The position numbers and the translations under genes are program-made. From NCBI GenBank assembly GCA_946553025.1, contig CAMNRM010000035.1, positions 1 through 53,805 of the forward strand: 53,805 bases of DNA. The letters are read 5' to 3'. The stretch is from an uncultured Clostridium sp. Lineage in GTDB: Bacteria; Bacillota; Clostridia; Lachnospirales; Lachnospiraceae. Below the pieces are notes generated by a model. That model searched no databases. It worked only from the letters and a program-made list of their open reading frames with translations, and was not told the DNA's origin. The stretch's first letter is position 1. The number at the start of each line of letters is the position of its first letter. This document shows, piece by piece, positions 1 through 8,984 of the stretch.

Positions 1-1219
1 TTTCCTTTCGCCAGGGATCGGCCTTTAACAGCGTTACTGCACTGCTTACGCAGGCTTCCAAATCCCCGTTCTCATAATGACACAGCACAAGAAGATCCCA
101 GGCTTCCAGCAGACTGCGGGCCAAAAGCACAGAAATTCCGTCGCTTCCATAGCGCTCTAACTGCCCAAGCGCCTTTTGAAGATAGCCGGCAGCTTCACGG
201 TAGCGGCAGCACCCGGCACAGTACCTTCCCATTAAAAAATCAAAATCCGCTTCTTTTGGGAAACGCCGAATGGCTTCTTTATAGGTTTTTACCAGATCCT
301 TTTCCTTATATTTTCCGAAGCTTCCTTCATCGGCCTGTGCCTTCCCCAAATCATCCGCCTTCGCCTTCCCCGAAAAATCCGTATAGATCACCAGAAGGTG
401 CTTAAAAATCAGCGCCCCCATCAGTTCATCCTTTTTTTCGTTTTCCGGCAGACGGCGTGCCGCCTTCTGATACCAGACAGCCGCCTCTTTATATTTTTTC
501 TGCTGAAAATAAGAATCCCCCAGATAAGTCATCAGCTTATAGTCCTCCGGGTGATCCTCCAGTTCCTTTTTTACCAGCAGAATATTCCTCTCCGTCTTAT
601 TCTTTTCTTCCAGTTCCTCGGGTGTGTAGCCGGTGTGGAGGATGGACAGCTCCCGGCTCTTATCTGCGCCGATAAGTCTTTCTTTGCTCAGATACAGCTT
701 TTCATGAACCCTGCCCCGATAGCGCAGCCCGGGCATATTGCGAAACAGGCGGATCTGTGTTCCTGCCAGAGAAATTCCCCGGCTTCCGTCCGCTTTCACC
801 GTAAACTGCCAGTTCAGCCCCGCTCCGGTCGTTTCCGACAGTTCCTCCTCGCTGCCGTCCACCTGAACCCATCTGGCCGATGCCGCATAAAAGCCTTCCC
901 GGTCCAGTTCTTCAAGTATGGGAAGAAGCTTTTTCACATCTTCCTGGGAAAAATATTCATCGGCATCCAAAAAAGCAATCCAGTCCCCCGAAGCCTGATC
1001 AATGGCAAAGTTTTTTGCCGCCGCAAAATCATCGATCCAGGAAAAATAAAAAACCTTCGCTCCCATCTCCTTTGCCAGAGCAGCCGTCCTGTCCGTGCTT
1101 CCCGTATCCACGACAATCTGCTCCCACAGAATATCCTTTCCCCAGGATAAGGCCCGACGGATATTTTTCTCTTCATTTTTTACAATCATACACTGCGAAA
1201 GCCTGATTTTTCTTTCCAT
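1..1219 (-). CDS. Family 2 glycosyltransferase with C-terminal repeat region, 3' end cut by window edge
   Basis: The frame is open from an ATG at 1219 to the left edge, so the C-terminus is missing. AGAGGAG lies just upstream of the ATG. The N-terminus has the GT-A nucleotide-sugar fold signature: QCMIVKNEEKNIRRAL, VDTGSTDRT and a DADE metal-binding motif (FLDADEYFS) after a WIDDFAAAKNFA stretch. The next gene shares these motifs, so the two are paralogues. The family transfers a sugar from a nucleotide sugar to an unknown acceptor in the cytoplasm. Proteins of this kind with tetratricopeptide-like tails are common near Gram-positive surface and flagellar genes; a role in glycosylating a surface protein is inference. 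Confidence 0.85.
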   Translation of the reverse strand, partial: MERKIRLSQCMIVKNEEKNIRRALSWGKDILWEQIVVDTGSTDRTAALAKEMGAKVFYFSWIDDFAAAKNFAIDQASGDWIAFLDADEYFSQEDVKKLLPILEELDREGFYAASARWVQVDGSEEELSETTGAGLNWQFTVKADGSRGISLAGTQIRLFRNMPGLRYRGRVHEKLYLSKERLIGADKSRELSILHTGYTPEELEEKNKTERNILLVKKELEDHPEDYKLMTYLGDSYFQQKKYKEAAVWYQKAARRLPENEKKDELMGALIFKHLLVIYTDFSGKAKADDLGKAQADEGSFGKYKEKDLVKTYKEAIRRFPKEADFDFLMGRYCAGCCRYREAAGYLQKALGQLERYGSDGISVLLARSLLEAWDLLVLCHYENGDLEACVSSAVTLLKADPWRKE

Positions 1220-1274
1220 CCCTGCTCCTCTGCTGTCACTGCTCACATAGGTTTTGTCTAAGCGACAAAACCGC

Positions 1275-2351
1275 CTATAAAATCTCCCGAAGCCGCCCTG
1301 CCGCCGGCTCATAGCCCTGGTCTGCGGCCATACGGTAGTATCTTACCGCCTGATCCTTCTGTCCCGAAACCTCGTACCAGGCACCCAGATTGTAAGCAGC
1401 CTTAAACGAACCGGTTCCCACAACCCCGCCAAGCTCCGGGCGCTCCCCTAAAGAAAGGCATTTTAAATAAGACGCTTCAATCTTAGGAAGCAGAGAAAGA
1501 TAGCGCCCTACATCGGATAATACCCGTTTCATATAAAATAACCCGCAGACAAAGCAAAAATCGGACCAGTTTCCCAGAGCCCTCTCTTCCTTCTCGACAA
1601 TCCTCCCGGCCTCGTCCAGATGCGCCATCTCCCCTAAATCCAGCAGGGTGTACAGATAAAGGACGACGCCTCCCGCCCGGAAAGCATCCTTTTTCCCGGA
1701 AATACGGTAAAACCTGCGAAAATACGGCAGGCTCTCTTCCAAACGTTTTAAGTTTCTTAAGGTCTGTGCCATCTGATACTGATAATAAGCGTCCCCGGGG
1801 TAGTCCTTTACCGCCTGTTTAAGATAAGCTAAATTCCTTTCCCCCTTATCCCCCACAAGGTAGCCGTCATGATCCACTTCCATCGAAAGCGCATAGCAGG
1901 GATAGTTTCCTTTGGGCTGTTCATGAATTACCCCTTCATAGACAACACCCCGGGGCAGAATCCTGGGAAGAACCGAGGTTCCTGTGCTTACGCCTTCCCC
2001 GTCAGGATAATCGTCATAGCGGATAATCCCGCCAAGCCAGATCCCGCTTCGGCTTTCCAGTTCCTTTTCCAGTTTTTCCCTGCTGTAATCCCGGACATAC
2101 TCGTCGGCATCCAGCACCAGGTTCCAGTCGGCGTCCGACTGCTTTAAGGCAAAATTACGGGCAGCGCCGAAATCATTGATCCAGGAGAAGGAAAAGACCT
2201 TCGCCCCCATCTCCCGGGCAATCCCTGCAGTATTATCCGAAGAGCCGGTATCTGCCACGATTATCTCATCCACCAGCGGTTTTGCCGCTGCCAGACACCG
2301 CCGCAGACAGCGCTCTTCATTTTTAACAATCATAACCAGATTTATCTTCAC
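1275..2351 (-). CDS. Family 2 glycosyltransferase with Sel1/TPR-like C-terminus
   Basis: 358 residues from a GTG start whose G is shared with the stop of the PilZ gene (TAGTG), implying translational coupling. Residues 1-100 form the GT-A domain: LVMIVKNEERCLRRCL, VADTGSSDNT, and the DADE motif in LVLDADEYVRD. Residues ~170-358 are helical and repeat-like and end in a Sel1-type repeat (AVRYYRMAADQGYEPAAG). Transfers a sugar to an unidentified acceptor. The pairing with a paralogue, a PilZ protein and flagellar genes suggests a surface or flagellar glycan under second-messenger control, which is inference. Confidence 0.87.
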   Translation of the reverse strand: MKINLVMIVKNEERCLRRCLAAAKPLVDEIIVADTGSSDNTAGIAREMGAKVFSFSWINDFGAARNFALKQSDADWNLVLDADEYVRDYSREKLEKELESRSGIWLGGIIRYDDYPDGEGVSTGTSVLPRILPRGVVYEGVIHEQPKGNYPCYALSMEVDHDGYLVGDKGERNLAYLKQAVKDYPGDAYYQYQMAQTLRNLKRLEESLPYFRRFYRISGKKDAFRAGGVVLYLYTLLDLGEMAHLDEAGRIVEKEERALGNWSDFCFVCGLFYMKRVLSDVGRYLSLLPKIEASYLKCLSLGERPELGGVVGTGSFKAAYNLGAWYEVSGQKDQAVRYYRMAADQGYEPAAGRLREIL

Positions 2352-2977
2352 TATGCCCTCTTCCCCAGCCGGTTCTGGCGTTCCTTCTGCTTCATATAGA
2401 CAAACTTGCGCACACTGGCCTCGGAATCCAACGATATCCCCACAAACTGGCAGCCGTAGCTGTATTCCCCTTTAACCAGGGCACCGATCCGGACAACTTT
2501 AGCTTCTAAAGAAACCATTCCTTCGCCCAGACGGGGATGGAAGGTAAACAGTTCATTCTTCTTCAGCACATGGGAGGTCAGGAGAAAGATTCCGCCTGCG
2601 CTGATATTTTGGATCGTTCCGGAAAAGTAGCCGGTGGTCAGCGAATTAAACTCGGCTTTCATCGCGACTTCCACCCGCAGATCCTTCTGCCTTTGAAAGG
2701 TATCCTGCACCTTGATAATCGTGCACTTGGCCATCCACGGTTCGGTCAGGCGATTTACCTGGGTATTATTCTGAATAATTAAATCACAGTAACAGCGGAC
2801 AACACCCAGTGTACGATCATAAAAATCCACAAACGCCCTTACACGTATACTGCGCAGTTTCGTATATTTAAAATACAGCAGAACTCTGTCGTCGTCCATC
2901 ACCTCTGCCCTGGCCTTCGCCAAAGGCCGGTTATCGGTTCCATAGACAAGGCATTGTTCGCAATCCTTTAATACCAT
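2351..2977 (-). CDS. PilZ-domain protein (YcgR-like layout)
   Basis: 208 residues. Residues ~1-95 are a beta-rich N-terminal domain as in YcgR-type proteins. Residues ~95-200 are a PilZ domain with the second c-di-GMP motif intact (NISAGG, matching D/N-x-S-x-x-G). The first motif, normally RxxxR, reads RQKDLR: the distal Arg is present but the proximal position is Gln, preceded by an Arg. Binding may be altered or lost. The gene lies 14 bases after the lytic transglycosylase gene and overlaps the glycosyltransferase start by one base. By family it would couple cyclic di-GMP to motility or polysaccharide output. Confidence 0.83.
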   Translation of the reverse strand: MVLKDCEQCLVYGTDNRPLAKARAEVMDDDRVLLYFKYTKLRSIRVRAFVDFYDRTLGVVRCYCDLIIQNNTQVNRLTEPWMAKCTIIKVQDTFQRQKDLRVEVAMKAEFNSLTTGYFSGTIQNISAGGIFLLTSHVLKKNELFTFHPRLGEGMVSLEAKVVRIGALVKGEYSYGCQFVGISLDSEASVRKFVYMKQKERQNRLGKRA

Positions 2978-2991
2978 GTTTTCTTTCCCCC

Positions 2992-3852
2992 TTAAATACT
3001 AATGCTTCCAACCTCTCTGCTGGCATTCATCATCATCTGAAGCTGCAGCATCTGAATCAGGCTGACGTAGCTTTCTTTGCTCAGGGTAATGGTTTCCCCG
3101 TCCTCACTCATGGAAGCCGAGCCTAAAAGCATACCCATGGTATTCATGCTGCTTCCAATACCGTAGGCATTTGCCAGATCTCCGTAGGACGTGCCGTATA
3201 CACTGGCCAGCTTGCTGCTTGCAGAAGTTTGGGAATCGCCGTTTAACAGACTTACATAGGCACTGGAACTTCCGCCCAGAAGCCGGGAATAAATACTCGC
3301 CGAGCCGTTATTCGAGGCCATCACCGTCTTTCCTGTGGAAATCGGCGTGCCCATGTATGAATTTACCACCCGGACATAATTCTGCGTTTCTTCATAGGGC
3401 GGGATGCCGCCATAACGATTCACCGCGTCCGGACCTGCATTATAGGCAGCTAAAGCAAGGGACACATTCCCGTTAAAGCGATCCAGGTTCTGCTTGATGT
3501 ACTTGGCACCACCCATAATATTCTGCCTTGCGTCGTAAGGATCAGCTACCCCCAGCGACCGCGCCGTCGCCGGCATAAGCTGCATAACACCGATGGCACC
3601 CGCCTTGGAAACGGCATTCGGATTAAAGCCGGACTCTGCCTTGGCAACTGCCTTAAGTAAATTGACCGGGACATCGAACCTTGCCGATGCCTCCTCAAAA
3701 ATTGCATCCATACTCTCTGAACCGCTTTGGATTTTATTCGTATAGATGGACTGGAAGGAAGGCGTGGAACTGCTGCTTCCTGTCCGGGAAGTGGTGTTCG
3801 GCTTCTGGATATTTACGCCTTCCAGGCCGGCTAACGAAGTAACTAATGCCAT
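2992..3852 (-). CDS. Lytic transglycosylase (SLT domain)
   Basis: I place the start at 3852 because GAGG sits nine bases upstream; in-frame ATGs at 3861 and 3867 are less well served. About 286 residues. The N-terminus (~45 residues) is Ser/Thr-rich without a signal peptide. The goose-type lysozyme/SLT domain follows, with the catalytic Glu in [11 protein letters not shown], then [17 protein letters not shown] and [18 protein letters not shown]. It cleaves peptidoglycan glycan strands to 1,6-anhydro ends. Absence of a Sec signal and position in a flagellar neighbourhood suggest local wall remodelling during flagellar or surface assembly, possibly exported by the flagellar system (inference). 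Confidence 0.9.
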   Translation of the reverse strand: MALVTSLAGLEGVNIQKPNTTSRTGSSSSTPSFQSIYTNKIQSGSESMDAIFEEASARFDVPVNLLKAVAKAESGFNPNAVSKAGAIGVMQLMPATARSLGVADPYDARQNIMGGAKYIKQNLDRFNGNVSLALAAYNAGPDAVNRYGGIPPYEETQNYVRVVNSYMGTPISTGKTVMASNNGSASIYSRLLGGSSSAYVSLLNGDSQTSASSKLASVYGTSYGDLANAYGIGSSMNTMGMLLGSASMSEDGETITLSKESYVSLIQMLQLQMMMNASREVGSISI

Positions 3853-4001
3853 GGTTTTCATCCTCATTTCTTTTCTGAATTTATCGCTGCCATTCTGTGT
3901 TCACTGTAACTTCACCGCAGCTATAATCTTCTTATTTTATTTTTAACCTTTTTTACCTTATAAACGAAAACATTCCTGCTGCCTTTTTGCAGAGCATCCC
4001 G

Positions 4002-5210
4002 TCAGTTCAGCGCCTTCCCGTCTGCTCCAAGAGTGTGGCCGTCCATCACGACATTGGCAGCCATCGCACCGTTGCCGTAGAGATAGTACAGGTTTCCGCC
4101 TTCTAACAACCATCCGGTCTGCATCTGCCCGCCGGCATTCATATAGTACCACACATTATCAACCAGCGTCCATCCCCTCTGCATCCGCCCGGAAATATCC
4201 ATATAGTACCATATCCCCGGCTGCGGCTGAATCCAGCCCACGGCCATACCGCCGTTCTCATACAGATAGTACCAGGAATCCCCTTCGGTGTTCACCCAGC
4301 CCGTCATCATCTTTCCGCTGGCATCCATAAAATACCAGAACCCGTTAATCACCTGCCAGCCTTTAACCATATTTCCGTCTGCACCAAAATAGTACCAGTC
4401 GCTGGAAATCTTCTTCCAGGTATTCGTCTGCTTTGTTCCGTCGGGAAGAATGTACTGGTTTCCCCGCACTGCGCCGCCGTCATCCGTCCGCCGGGCTTCC
4501 TCTTCCTCCCAGTCAAGTTCCTGCGATGTGGAGGGAACAAAATTTCCTTCCTTCAGATATTTCTTTTCCTCCGAAGTAACCGGAATAGCCTTTACCTCAT
4601 AATAGTAAGCAATCTCATCATCCGTCATATCCTTGGAGAGATCCACGGAATTGGTGTTCACCGTCATCCGCCGGATAACCTTATCCCCGCCGTATAAAAC
4701 CAGGGAATAGCCCGGTGCATACTCAACCGACTTCCAGACGGCCTGATGCTTATTCTTACTGTTCCATCCGGCGGTTTCCGCATCGCCTAAAACCGTCACC
4801 GGCACATAATCCACCCGCACCTGGAGCGTGGAGTTATCCAGAGCCTTTGCCGAAACATACTCTGCACCGCTCACCTTGCACTGGGTCCGGGTCAGGGAAG
4901 CCGGAAATACCTTCCCCTCCTCTGCATTTACATTAATCTCCAGGCGGACTTTTTTCCCGGGCTTCCACTTCTCATAGGCCGTCCGGTACTGGACATCACC
5001 CAGAACACATCCGTTCCCGCTCACCGTAATCTCCGGATCGGGAATCTCTCCCTGTTCTCCAAAATCCGTTTTAATATTTACCGTTACACTCTCAATAACG
5101 CTGGACTCCGCACCGTAACCCTTCCGGCTCCCCGCGGCCAGAAAAATCACCGCAGCCAATACCAGAGAAAAACTTTTCACGGTGCAAAATCCCCATTTCT
5201 TCCAGTTCAT
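4002..5210 (-). CDS. Secreted cell-wall-binding repeat protein A
   Basis: 402 residues. Residues 1-33 are a signal peptide (KSFSLVLAAVIFLAAGS core). Residues ~35-220 form a beta-rich domain without recognisable catalytic residues. Residues ~245-402 are tandem choline-binding-type repeats of about 20 residues (WYYF, GWQVINGFWYFMD, MMTGWVN, WYYMNAGGQMQTGW). The repeats anchor proteins non-covalently to wall polymers. The gene lies 21 bases downstream of a paralogue with the same layout. The N-terminal domain probably binds a ligand or partner. No hydrolase domain is present, unlike many proteins with such repeats. Confidence 0.88.
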   Translation of the reverse strand: MNWKKWGFCTVKSFSLVLAAVIFLAAGSRKGYGAESSVIESVTVNIKTDFGEQGEIPDPEITVSGNGCVLGDVQYRTAYEKWKPGKKVRLEINVNAEEGKVFPASLTRTQCKVSGAEYVSAKALDNSTLQVRVDYVPVTVLGDAETAGWNSKNKHQAVWKSVEYAPGYSLVLYGGDKVIRRMTVNTNSVDLSKDMTDDEIAYYYEVKAIPVTSEEKKYLKEGNFVPSTSQELDWEEEEARRTDDGGAVRGNQYILPDGTKQTNTWKKISSDWYYFGADGNMVKGWQVINGFWYFMDASGKMMTGWVNTEGDSWYYLYENGGMAVGWIQPQPGIWYYMDISGRMQRGWTLVDNVWYYMNAGGQMQTGWLLEGGNLYYLYGNGAMAANVVMDGHTLGADGKALN

Positions 5211-5231
5211 CTACCGCAATACCTCGCTTTC

Positions 5232-6605
5232 CTACTGCCAGACGCCGTCCTCCCCAATCGGCAGGCCATCGATAAACGTACTCCTTGCCATCTCTCCGGT
5301 TTCCGGATAAAAATAGTACCACAGGCCGTCAATCTTATACCAGCCCTCCACAATTTCCCCGTTCGCGTCCGCAAAATAAGTCTTTCCGTCACGGATAATC
5401 CATCCGGTAAACATCGCACCCTGCAGTCCGTTGTCCAGGGTATTCAGATAATATTTCCTGCCGTTTAAAGTAAGCCAGCCCGTATACAGGCTTCCGTCCG
5501 CATTAAAATAATAGTAATAAGGGCCAATCACCCGCCAGCCTCCCGATACCATGGAACCTGCCGGGGCGGGATATTCTGCCTCGGGCCGGAAATAATACCA
5601 GGTTTCCCCCAGCTTAAACCAGCCAACCACCATCGCTCCGTCGGTATGTAATAAATAGGTATAGCCGTCCTTCTGCTGCCAGCCGTTTAACATCCTTCCC
5701 TGTTCGTCAAAAAGATACCAAAGACCGTTAAACGTAGCCCAGCCGTTCTGCGCCAGCCCTCCGTTCGGATAGCGGTATTTCCAGACATCATCTTCCTGAA
5801 ACCACCCGATCTTATCTTCCGTCCCCTTCACCGTTGAAGGATTCTGGGACTGCTGCCCCTTTCCGTCGGAAACATAGCGGTCGGTAATCTGCAGTTCGCC
5901 CGAGTCCAGCCAGTCGCTGTTTTTCCCGTACTTTTTCTGTTCGGAAGTCCCCGCCACGGTGCGCACCTTAAACATGTAGTCGCCGGGTTCCGTCATATAG
6001 GGGTAAAAATTATAATTTCTTGAACTTACCGCCGTCAGCCGGTGGACGTTCTTCCCGTCCCGTAAAAGCTGCACGTCGTAGTAACCGGAATCATTCTCCG
6101 GCTGTTCCCAACGGGCCTCGCCCAGATTCTTCTCGTTCCAGAACGCATCCTTAGGCGAATCATAGCTTCCCTTCACCGGACTGATGCGAAGTGTCACCTC
6201 CAAAGCATCCCCGTTCCTTCTTGCCGATACAAACTCCCCGCCGTTTACCCGGATATTCGTCCGCTTGTAGCTTGCCAGAAAATAGTGCTCGCTCACATCC
6301 GTCGGCTCTAAAACAACCTTCATCGTCGGTGCGTCGGCCGTCATCACCTTTGCGGAACTCTTATCCGTCCACTCCGCACTGCTCAGAGCGTACTGGGAAC
6401 CGCTGGCGTTTACCGCCACCCCGCCCTCGGAAGCCTTATCTCTTCCCACATCAATATTGGGAAGGCGGTTTCCCGCTTCCAGTTCCGAGGAAACTTTAAT
6501 ACTTACATTATTGATCGGCTTCGTCGCGGCCATTACCTCCAGGCAAGTCCCTGTCAGCAAAAGAAACGCCAGCCAAAATGCCGTAAGTCGCTTTATTCCT
6601 GCCAT
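5232..6605 (-). CDS. Secreted cell-wall-binding repeat protein B
   Basis: 457 residues, paralogue of the next gene. Signal peptide at residues 1-27 (LTAFWLAFLLLTGTCLEVMA). Residues ~30-260 share the beta-sandwich-like domain of protein A (KPINNVSIKVSSELEAGN; later VQLLRDGKNVHRLT, fibronectin-like). Residues ~275-457 are cell-wall-binding repeats (WYLFDEQGRMLNGW, TWYYF, YYYYFNADGSLYTGW, LWYYFYPETGEM). No enzymatic domain is seen. The 120 bases upstream show no terminator, so it may be transcribed with the FlhB-like gene. Function beyond wall binding is unknown. Confidence 0.88.
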   Translation of the reverse strand: MAGIKRLTAFWLAFLLLTGTCLEVMAATKPINNVSIKVSSELEAGNRLPNIDVGRDKASEGGVAVNASGSQYALSSAEWTDKSSAKVMTADAPTMKVVLEPTDVSEHYFLASYKRTNIRVNGGEFVSARRNGDALEVTLRISPVKGSYDSPKDAFWNEKNLGEARWEQPENDSGYYDVQLLRDGKNVHRLTAVSSRNYNFYPYMTEPGDYMFKVRTVAGTSEQKKYGKNSDWLDSGELQITDRYVSDGKGQQSQNPSTVKGTEDKIGWFQEDDVWKYRYPNGGLAQNGWATFNGLWYLFDEQGRMLNGWQQKDGYTYLLHTDGAMVVGWFKLGETWYYFRPEAEYPAPAGSMVSGGWRVIGPYYYYFNADGSLYTGWLTLNGRKYYLNTLDNGLQGAMFTGWIIRDGKTYFADANGEIVEGWYKIDGLWYYFYPETGEMARSTFIDGLPIGEDGVWQ

Positions 6606-6728
6606 GAAAAACCTCTACCTTTCTATACTTATACTGTAACCTTTCTGTCTGTCATCCATTCTGCATCATCGGTTCAGGTGCCGGTCTGTTCCTATTCACC
6701 TGTCCGCTGTAGCCGGTCAAAAATGCCG

Positions 6729-7139
6729 TCACCGCATCTGTCTGAGGCTGACCTGACCTTCGCCTGCCGGGGCCTTGGGGGCTTCCTGTGCCATCTCCTG
6801 ATAGGTTTCCGGTGCATCGCCCTCTTCGCCTTCCTGAAAAGCCTCCTGTCCGGCTTCCTGCTCTTTTTCGGCAGGAATATAGCCCAGGAAATAAATATAA
6901 ATTTCCACAATCGCCTGGTACAGTTCCCTGGGAATCTCTGCCCCAAGCTTTAACTGGGTAAGAAGCGTAGCCAGAGAATCATCCTCGTACACCGGAACCC
7001 CGGCCTCCAGAGCCGTTTCGGTAATCCTCTCCGCCATGTATCCCATCCCGGAAGCGACAATCACCGGCGCACCGTTCTTCTCCGGGTTATATTTTAAGGC
7101 AACGGCCTTTTGCTGCATAAGTTCATCATATTCGGACAT
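6729..7139 (-). CDS. FlhB C-terminal domain homologue (YlqH/FlhX-like)
   Basis: 136 residues from ATG 7139, chosen because AAGGAGAG sits eight bases upstream; this overlaps the preceding gene by 14 bases. Residues ~8-90 match the cytoplasmic domain of the flagellar export switch FlhB beginning immediately after the NPTH autocleavage point (AVALKYNPEKNGAPVIVASG, then EIPRELYQAIVEIYIYF). The transmembrane part of FlhB is absent. The tail (~95-136) is Glu/Ala-rich and probably disordered. Known relatives are small stand-alone proteins paired with a FliK-like or YlqG-like partner; they may substitute for or modulate the FlhB export gate. Confidence 0.85.
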   Translation of the reverse strand: MSEYDELMQQKAVALKYNPEKNGAPVIVASGMGYMAERITETALEAGVPVYEDDSLATLLTQLKLGAEIPRELYQAIVEIYIYFLGYIPAEKEQEAGQEAFQEGEEGDAPETYQEMAQEAPKAPAGEGQVSLRQMR

Positions 7140-8631
7140 TAATCGTTCTCTCCTTCTCCCTGATTTCGGGAAAAACTTCATCGACTCTTCGATCCCGGAC
7201 ACGCTCCCGAACCAGAAGCTGGCTGAACCGGAAACCGTTCCGCTTTAAGATATCGGCAACCTCCGTATGGATCTTTTTTTCATCCTTTGCCAGCTGCGGC
7301 GGAACCAAAAGCTGAAGCCTTGTTTCCCGATCCTGCATAATCATCAGCAGTTCAAACTTGCCCAGGCTCTGGATATCGAATTTCAGGAAAAGCTTAATCT
7401 TCCTCCCGCCGTCCTCGTTATCCCGCTTGGCATCCGGATCGACCCACATCTCCGACATCACATTATTATCCTCATATTGAAAAGGAATAACAAAATGCAG
7501 AAGAGGCAAATATACGCTTTCATTTAACAGCATTCCGTTAATCATAGAATAAAACTGCTGCACGTTCTCCAGACCGGCCTGCCCGTTCGCACCCTTTAAC
7601 ATCAGATTCGCCATGCCGTCGGCAAAATCACTGATGGCACTCTTATTTTCTGCCTGGGGGAAATCTTCCTTATTTGCAATCAGCCAGGTAGAAATCCCCT
7701 CGGTAGGGCGCTGTACCTGGCGGGAAGCCATGTGAAGCAGCTCCTTTAAGCTTTCATCCACATCCCCCTTAAACAGGCGGGCAAAGCCCTTATTCGAGGT
7801 CATCTCCTCAAAAAGCTTGTGCAGAGATTCCTCCGAACCGTTCTGATAGCGGACGGCGTGGAAGATTAAAAGCATCGTCGCTTCCCTTATCGGCCCGTAA
7901 TCATGCGTGGCAGAAATATAGGAGGCAAGGAAGGGAATAAGACGGCCGTTAAGCACCGCCGCATTCTGCTGCGTATCCCCGTTCTCCGCCGCCCAGTTCA
8001 TCCCCTGTGTGATTTCCTGAAATTCCTCGCGGTAGGCCCGGTAGAGGAGCTGCCCGATATCGCTGGTCAGCGAACGCATCTGCTGTAAAAGATGCGCCCC
8101 GGACGAAAAATTATTATATCCCTTTAAAAACCGCATCGCCAGTTCCTGAAGGCGGTTCGACGAATTCTGCGAAAGAATGGAGCGAAGCTGATTAAAAAAC
8201 TGCCCGGTAAACTTCGCCTGAATCTCCTGCTGGTTCTCGAAAAAATCCACAATCTCCTCCGGAGAATCCATCTTCATGGACAGAAGGAGCTTTTCCACCA
8301 GGCTCCCCACTTCATTCTGCTTGATATCCTTGGTCTTTGTGACATCGGTAAAGAGGATATTTTCCAGAATCGCCGCAAGCTGCCCGCTCTCTCCCAGGCC
8401 CTTAATAAACGCACCGTAATTGCTCTCATAATTAATCGGACTGAATAGGGCATCCTGCGTATTACTCCCTGTATGACCTTCCTGCTGACCGTCTGCCCGG
8501 ACAACCCGGGTAGGATCGGTGGGATTATGCACGGCCTGATTCGCTGCATTCCCCCGGGGGTCCTGAGGATTTAAGATATTCCGGTTATCGGTATTCAAAT
8601 TTGGTGTCGTCACCTGTAAAATATTTGCCAT
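7126..8631 (-). CDS. FliK-like / YlqG-like protein, partner of the FlhB-domain gene
   Basis: 501 residues from ATG 8631 (GGAGGGG just upstream; a 20-residue longer frame to 8691 would run over the SigD-type -10). The N-terminus is Asn/Gln-rich and disordered. Residues ~60-390 are largely helical with no recognised family. The last ~100 residues (KLFLKFDIQSLGKFELLM, LQLLVPPQLAKDEKK, ILKRNGFRFSQLLVRERV) resemble the C-terminal domain of hook-length control protein FliK. FliK works by touching the FlhB C-terminal domain, and here the next gene encodes exactly that domain alone, so a dedicated pair is likely. The SigD promoter upstream puts it in the late flagellar regulon. Confidence 0.68.
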   Translation of the reverse strand: MANILQVTTPNLNTDNRNILNPQDPRGNAANQAVHNPTDPTRVVRADGQQEGHTGSNTQDALFSPINYESNYGAFIKGLGESGQLAAILENILFTDVTKTKDIKQNEVGSLVEKLLLSMKMDSPEEIVDFFENQQEIQAKFTGQFFNQLRSILSQNSSNRLQELAMRFLKGYNNFSSGAHLLQQMRSLTSDIGQLLYRAYREEFQEITQGMNWAAENGDTQQNAAVLNGRLIPFLASYISATHDYGPIREATMLLIFHAVRYQNGSEESLHKLFEEMTSNKGFARLFKGDVDESLKELLHMASRQVQRPTEGISTWLIANKEDFPQAENKSAISDFADGMANLMLKGANGQAGLENVQQFYSMINGMLLNESVYLPLLHFVIPFQYEDNNVMSEMWVDPDAKRDNEDGGRKIKLFLKFDIQSLGKFELLMIMQDRETRLQLLVPPQLAKDEKKIHTEVADILKRNGFRFSQLLVRERVRDRRVDEVFPEIREKERTINVRI

Positions 8632-8670
8632 ATGCCCCTCCAGCTTATTTTCATACTTTGTATCTGTAAT

Positions 8671-8698
8671 ATATCGGCAAATGTTAATCAAATATTAA
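8671..8698 (-). promoter_or_regulatory. SigD (sigma-28) promoter for the FliK-like gene
   Basis: On the minus strand a perfect GCCGATAT -10 (8678-8671) is preceded 15 bases upstream by TAAT (8697-8694), close to the TAAA consensus. It lies ~40 bases before ATG 8631. Two other flagellar transcription units in the window have the same architecture. Between this site and the flgM promoter (8699-8984) the sequence is AT-rich, without a credible gene; it holds one copy of the dispersed near-palindrome. Confidence 0.8.
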
Positions 8699-8870
8699 CT
8701 TTCCATGTCATTCGGGTTCTTTTTTCATTAAGATAATACAGATTGCTCTGCACTTTATGATTTTGGTATTATTATATTATTATTTTCCCTTTTAGACAAG
8801 ACAAAAAATTCAATTGTAAGTATTATTTAAGCCAAATGTCAGCGAATGGTAATTCTATTAAGGAAATCCT

Positions 8871-8896
8871 GTTACGGTTCACATGTTCACAGCAAC
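8871..8896. repeat. Dispersed 26-base near-palindrome, copy 1
   Basis: Left arm GTTACGGT, right arm AGCAAC, with TTCACATGTTCAC between. It is followed by GGGCAAAAA, which copy 3 (49067-49092) also has. It sits midway between divergent SigD-type promoters. Confidence 0.7.
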
Positions 8897-8984
8897 GGGC
8901 AAAAAGGACAAAAAATCGCTTAATTTACCACAGATTTACCAAAAACAACGGTTAAAATTTCTTGTTAAATTGGCAGGATACACC

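Noticed and set aside
3877-3888. SigD promoter before the lytic transglycosylase
   Set aside because: AGCGATAA resembles a -10 but no TAAA or TTAA lies at the needed distance.
3897-3910. Sixth copy of the dispersed near-palindrome
   Set aside because: Only a half (TGTTCACTGTAAC) is present; the other arm is missing.
7250-7257. GCCGATAT on the minus strand inside the FliK-like gene
   Set aside because: It encodes VADI in frame and the -35 position (AAAG) is poor; probably a coincidence of coding.
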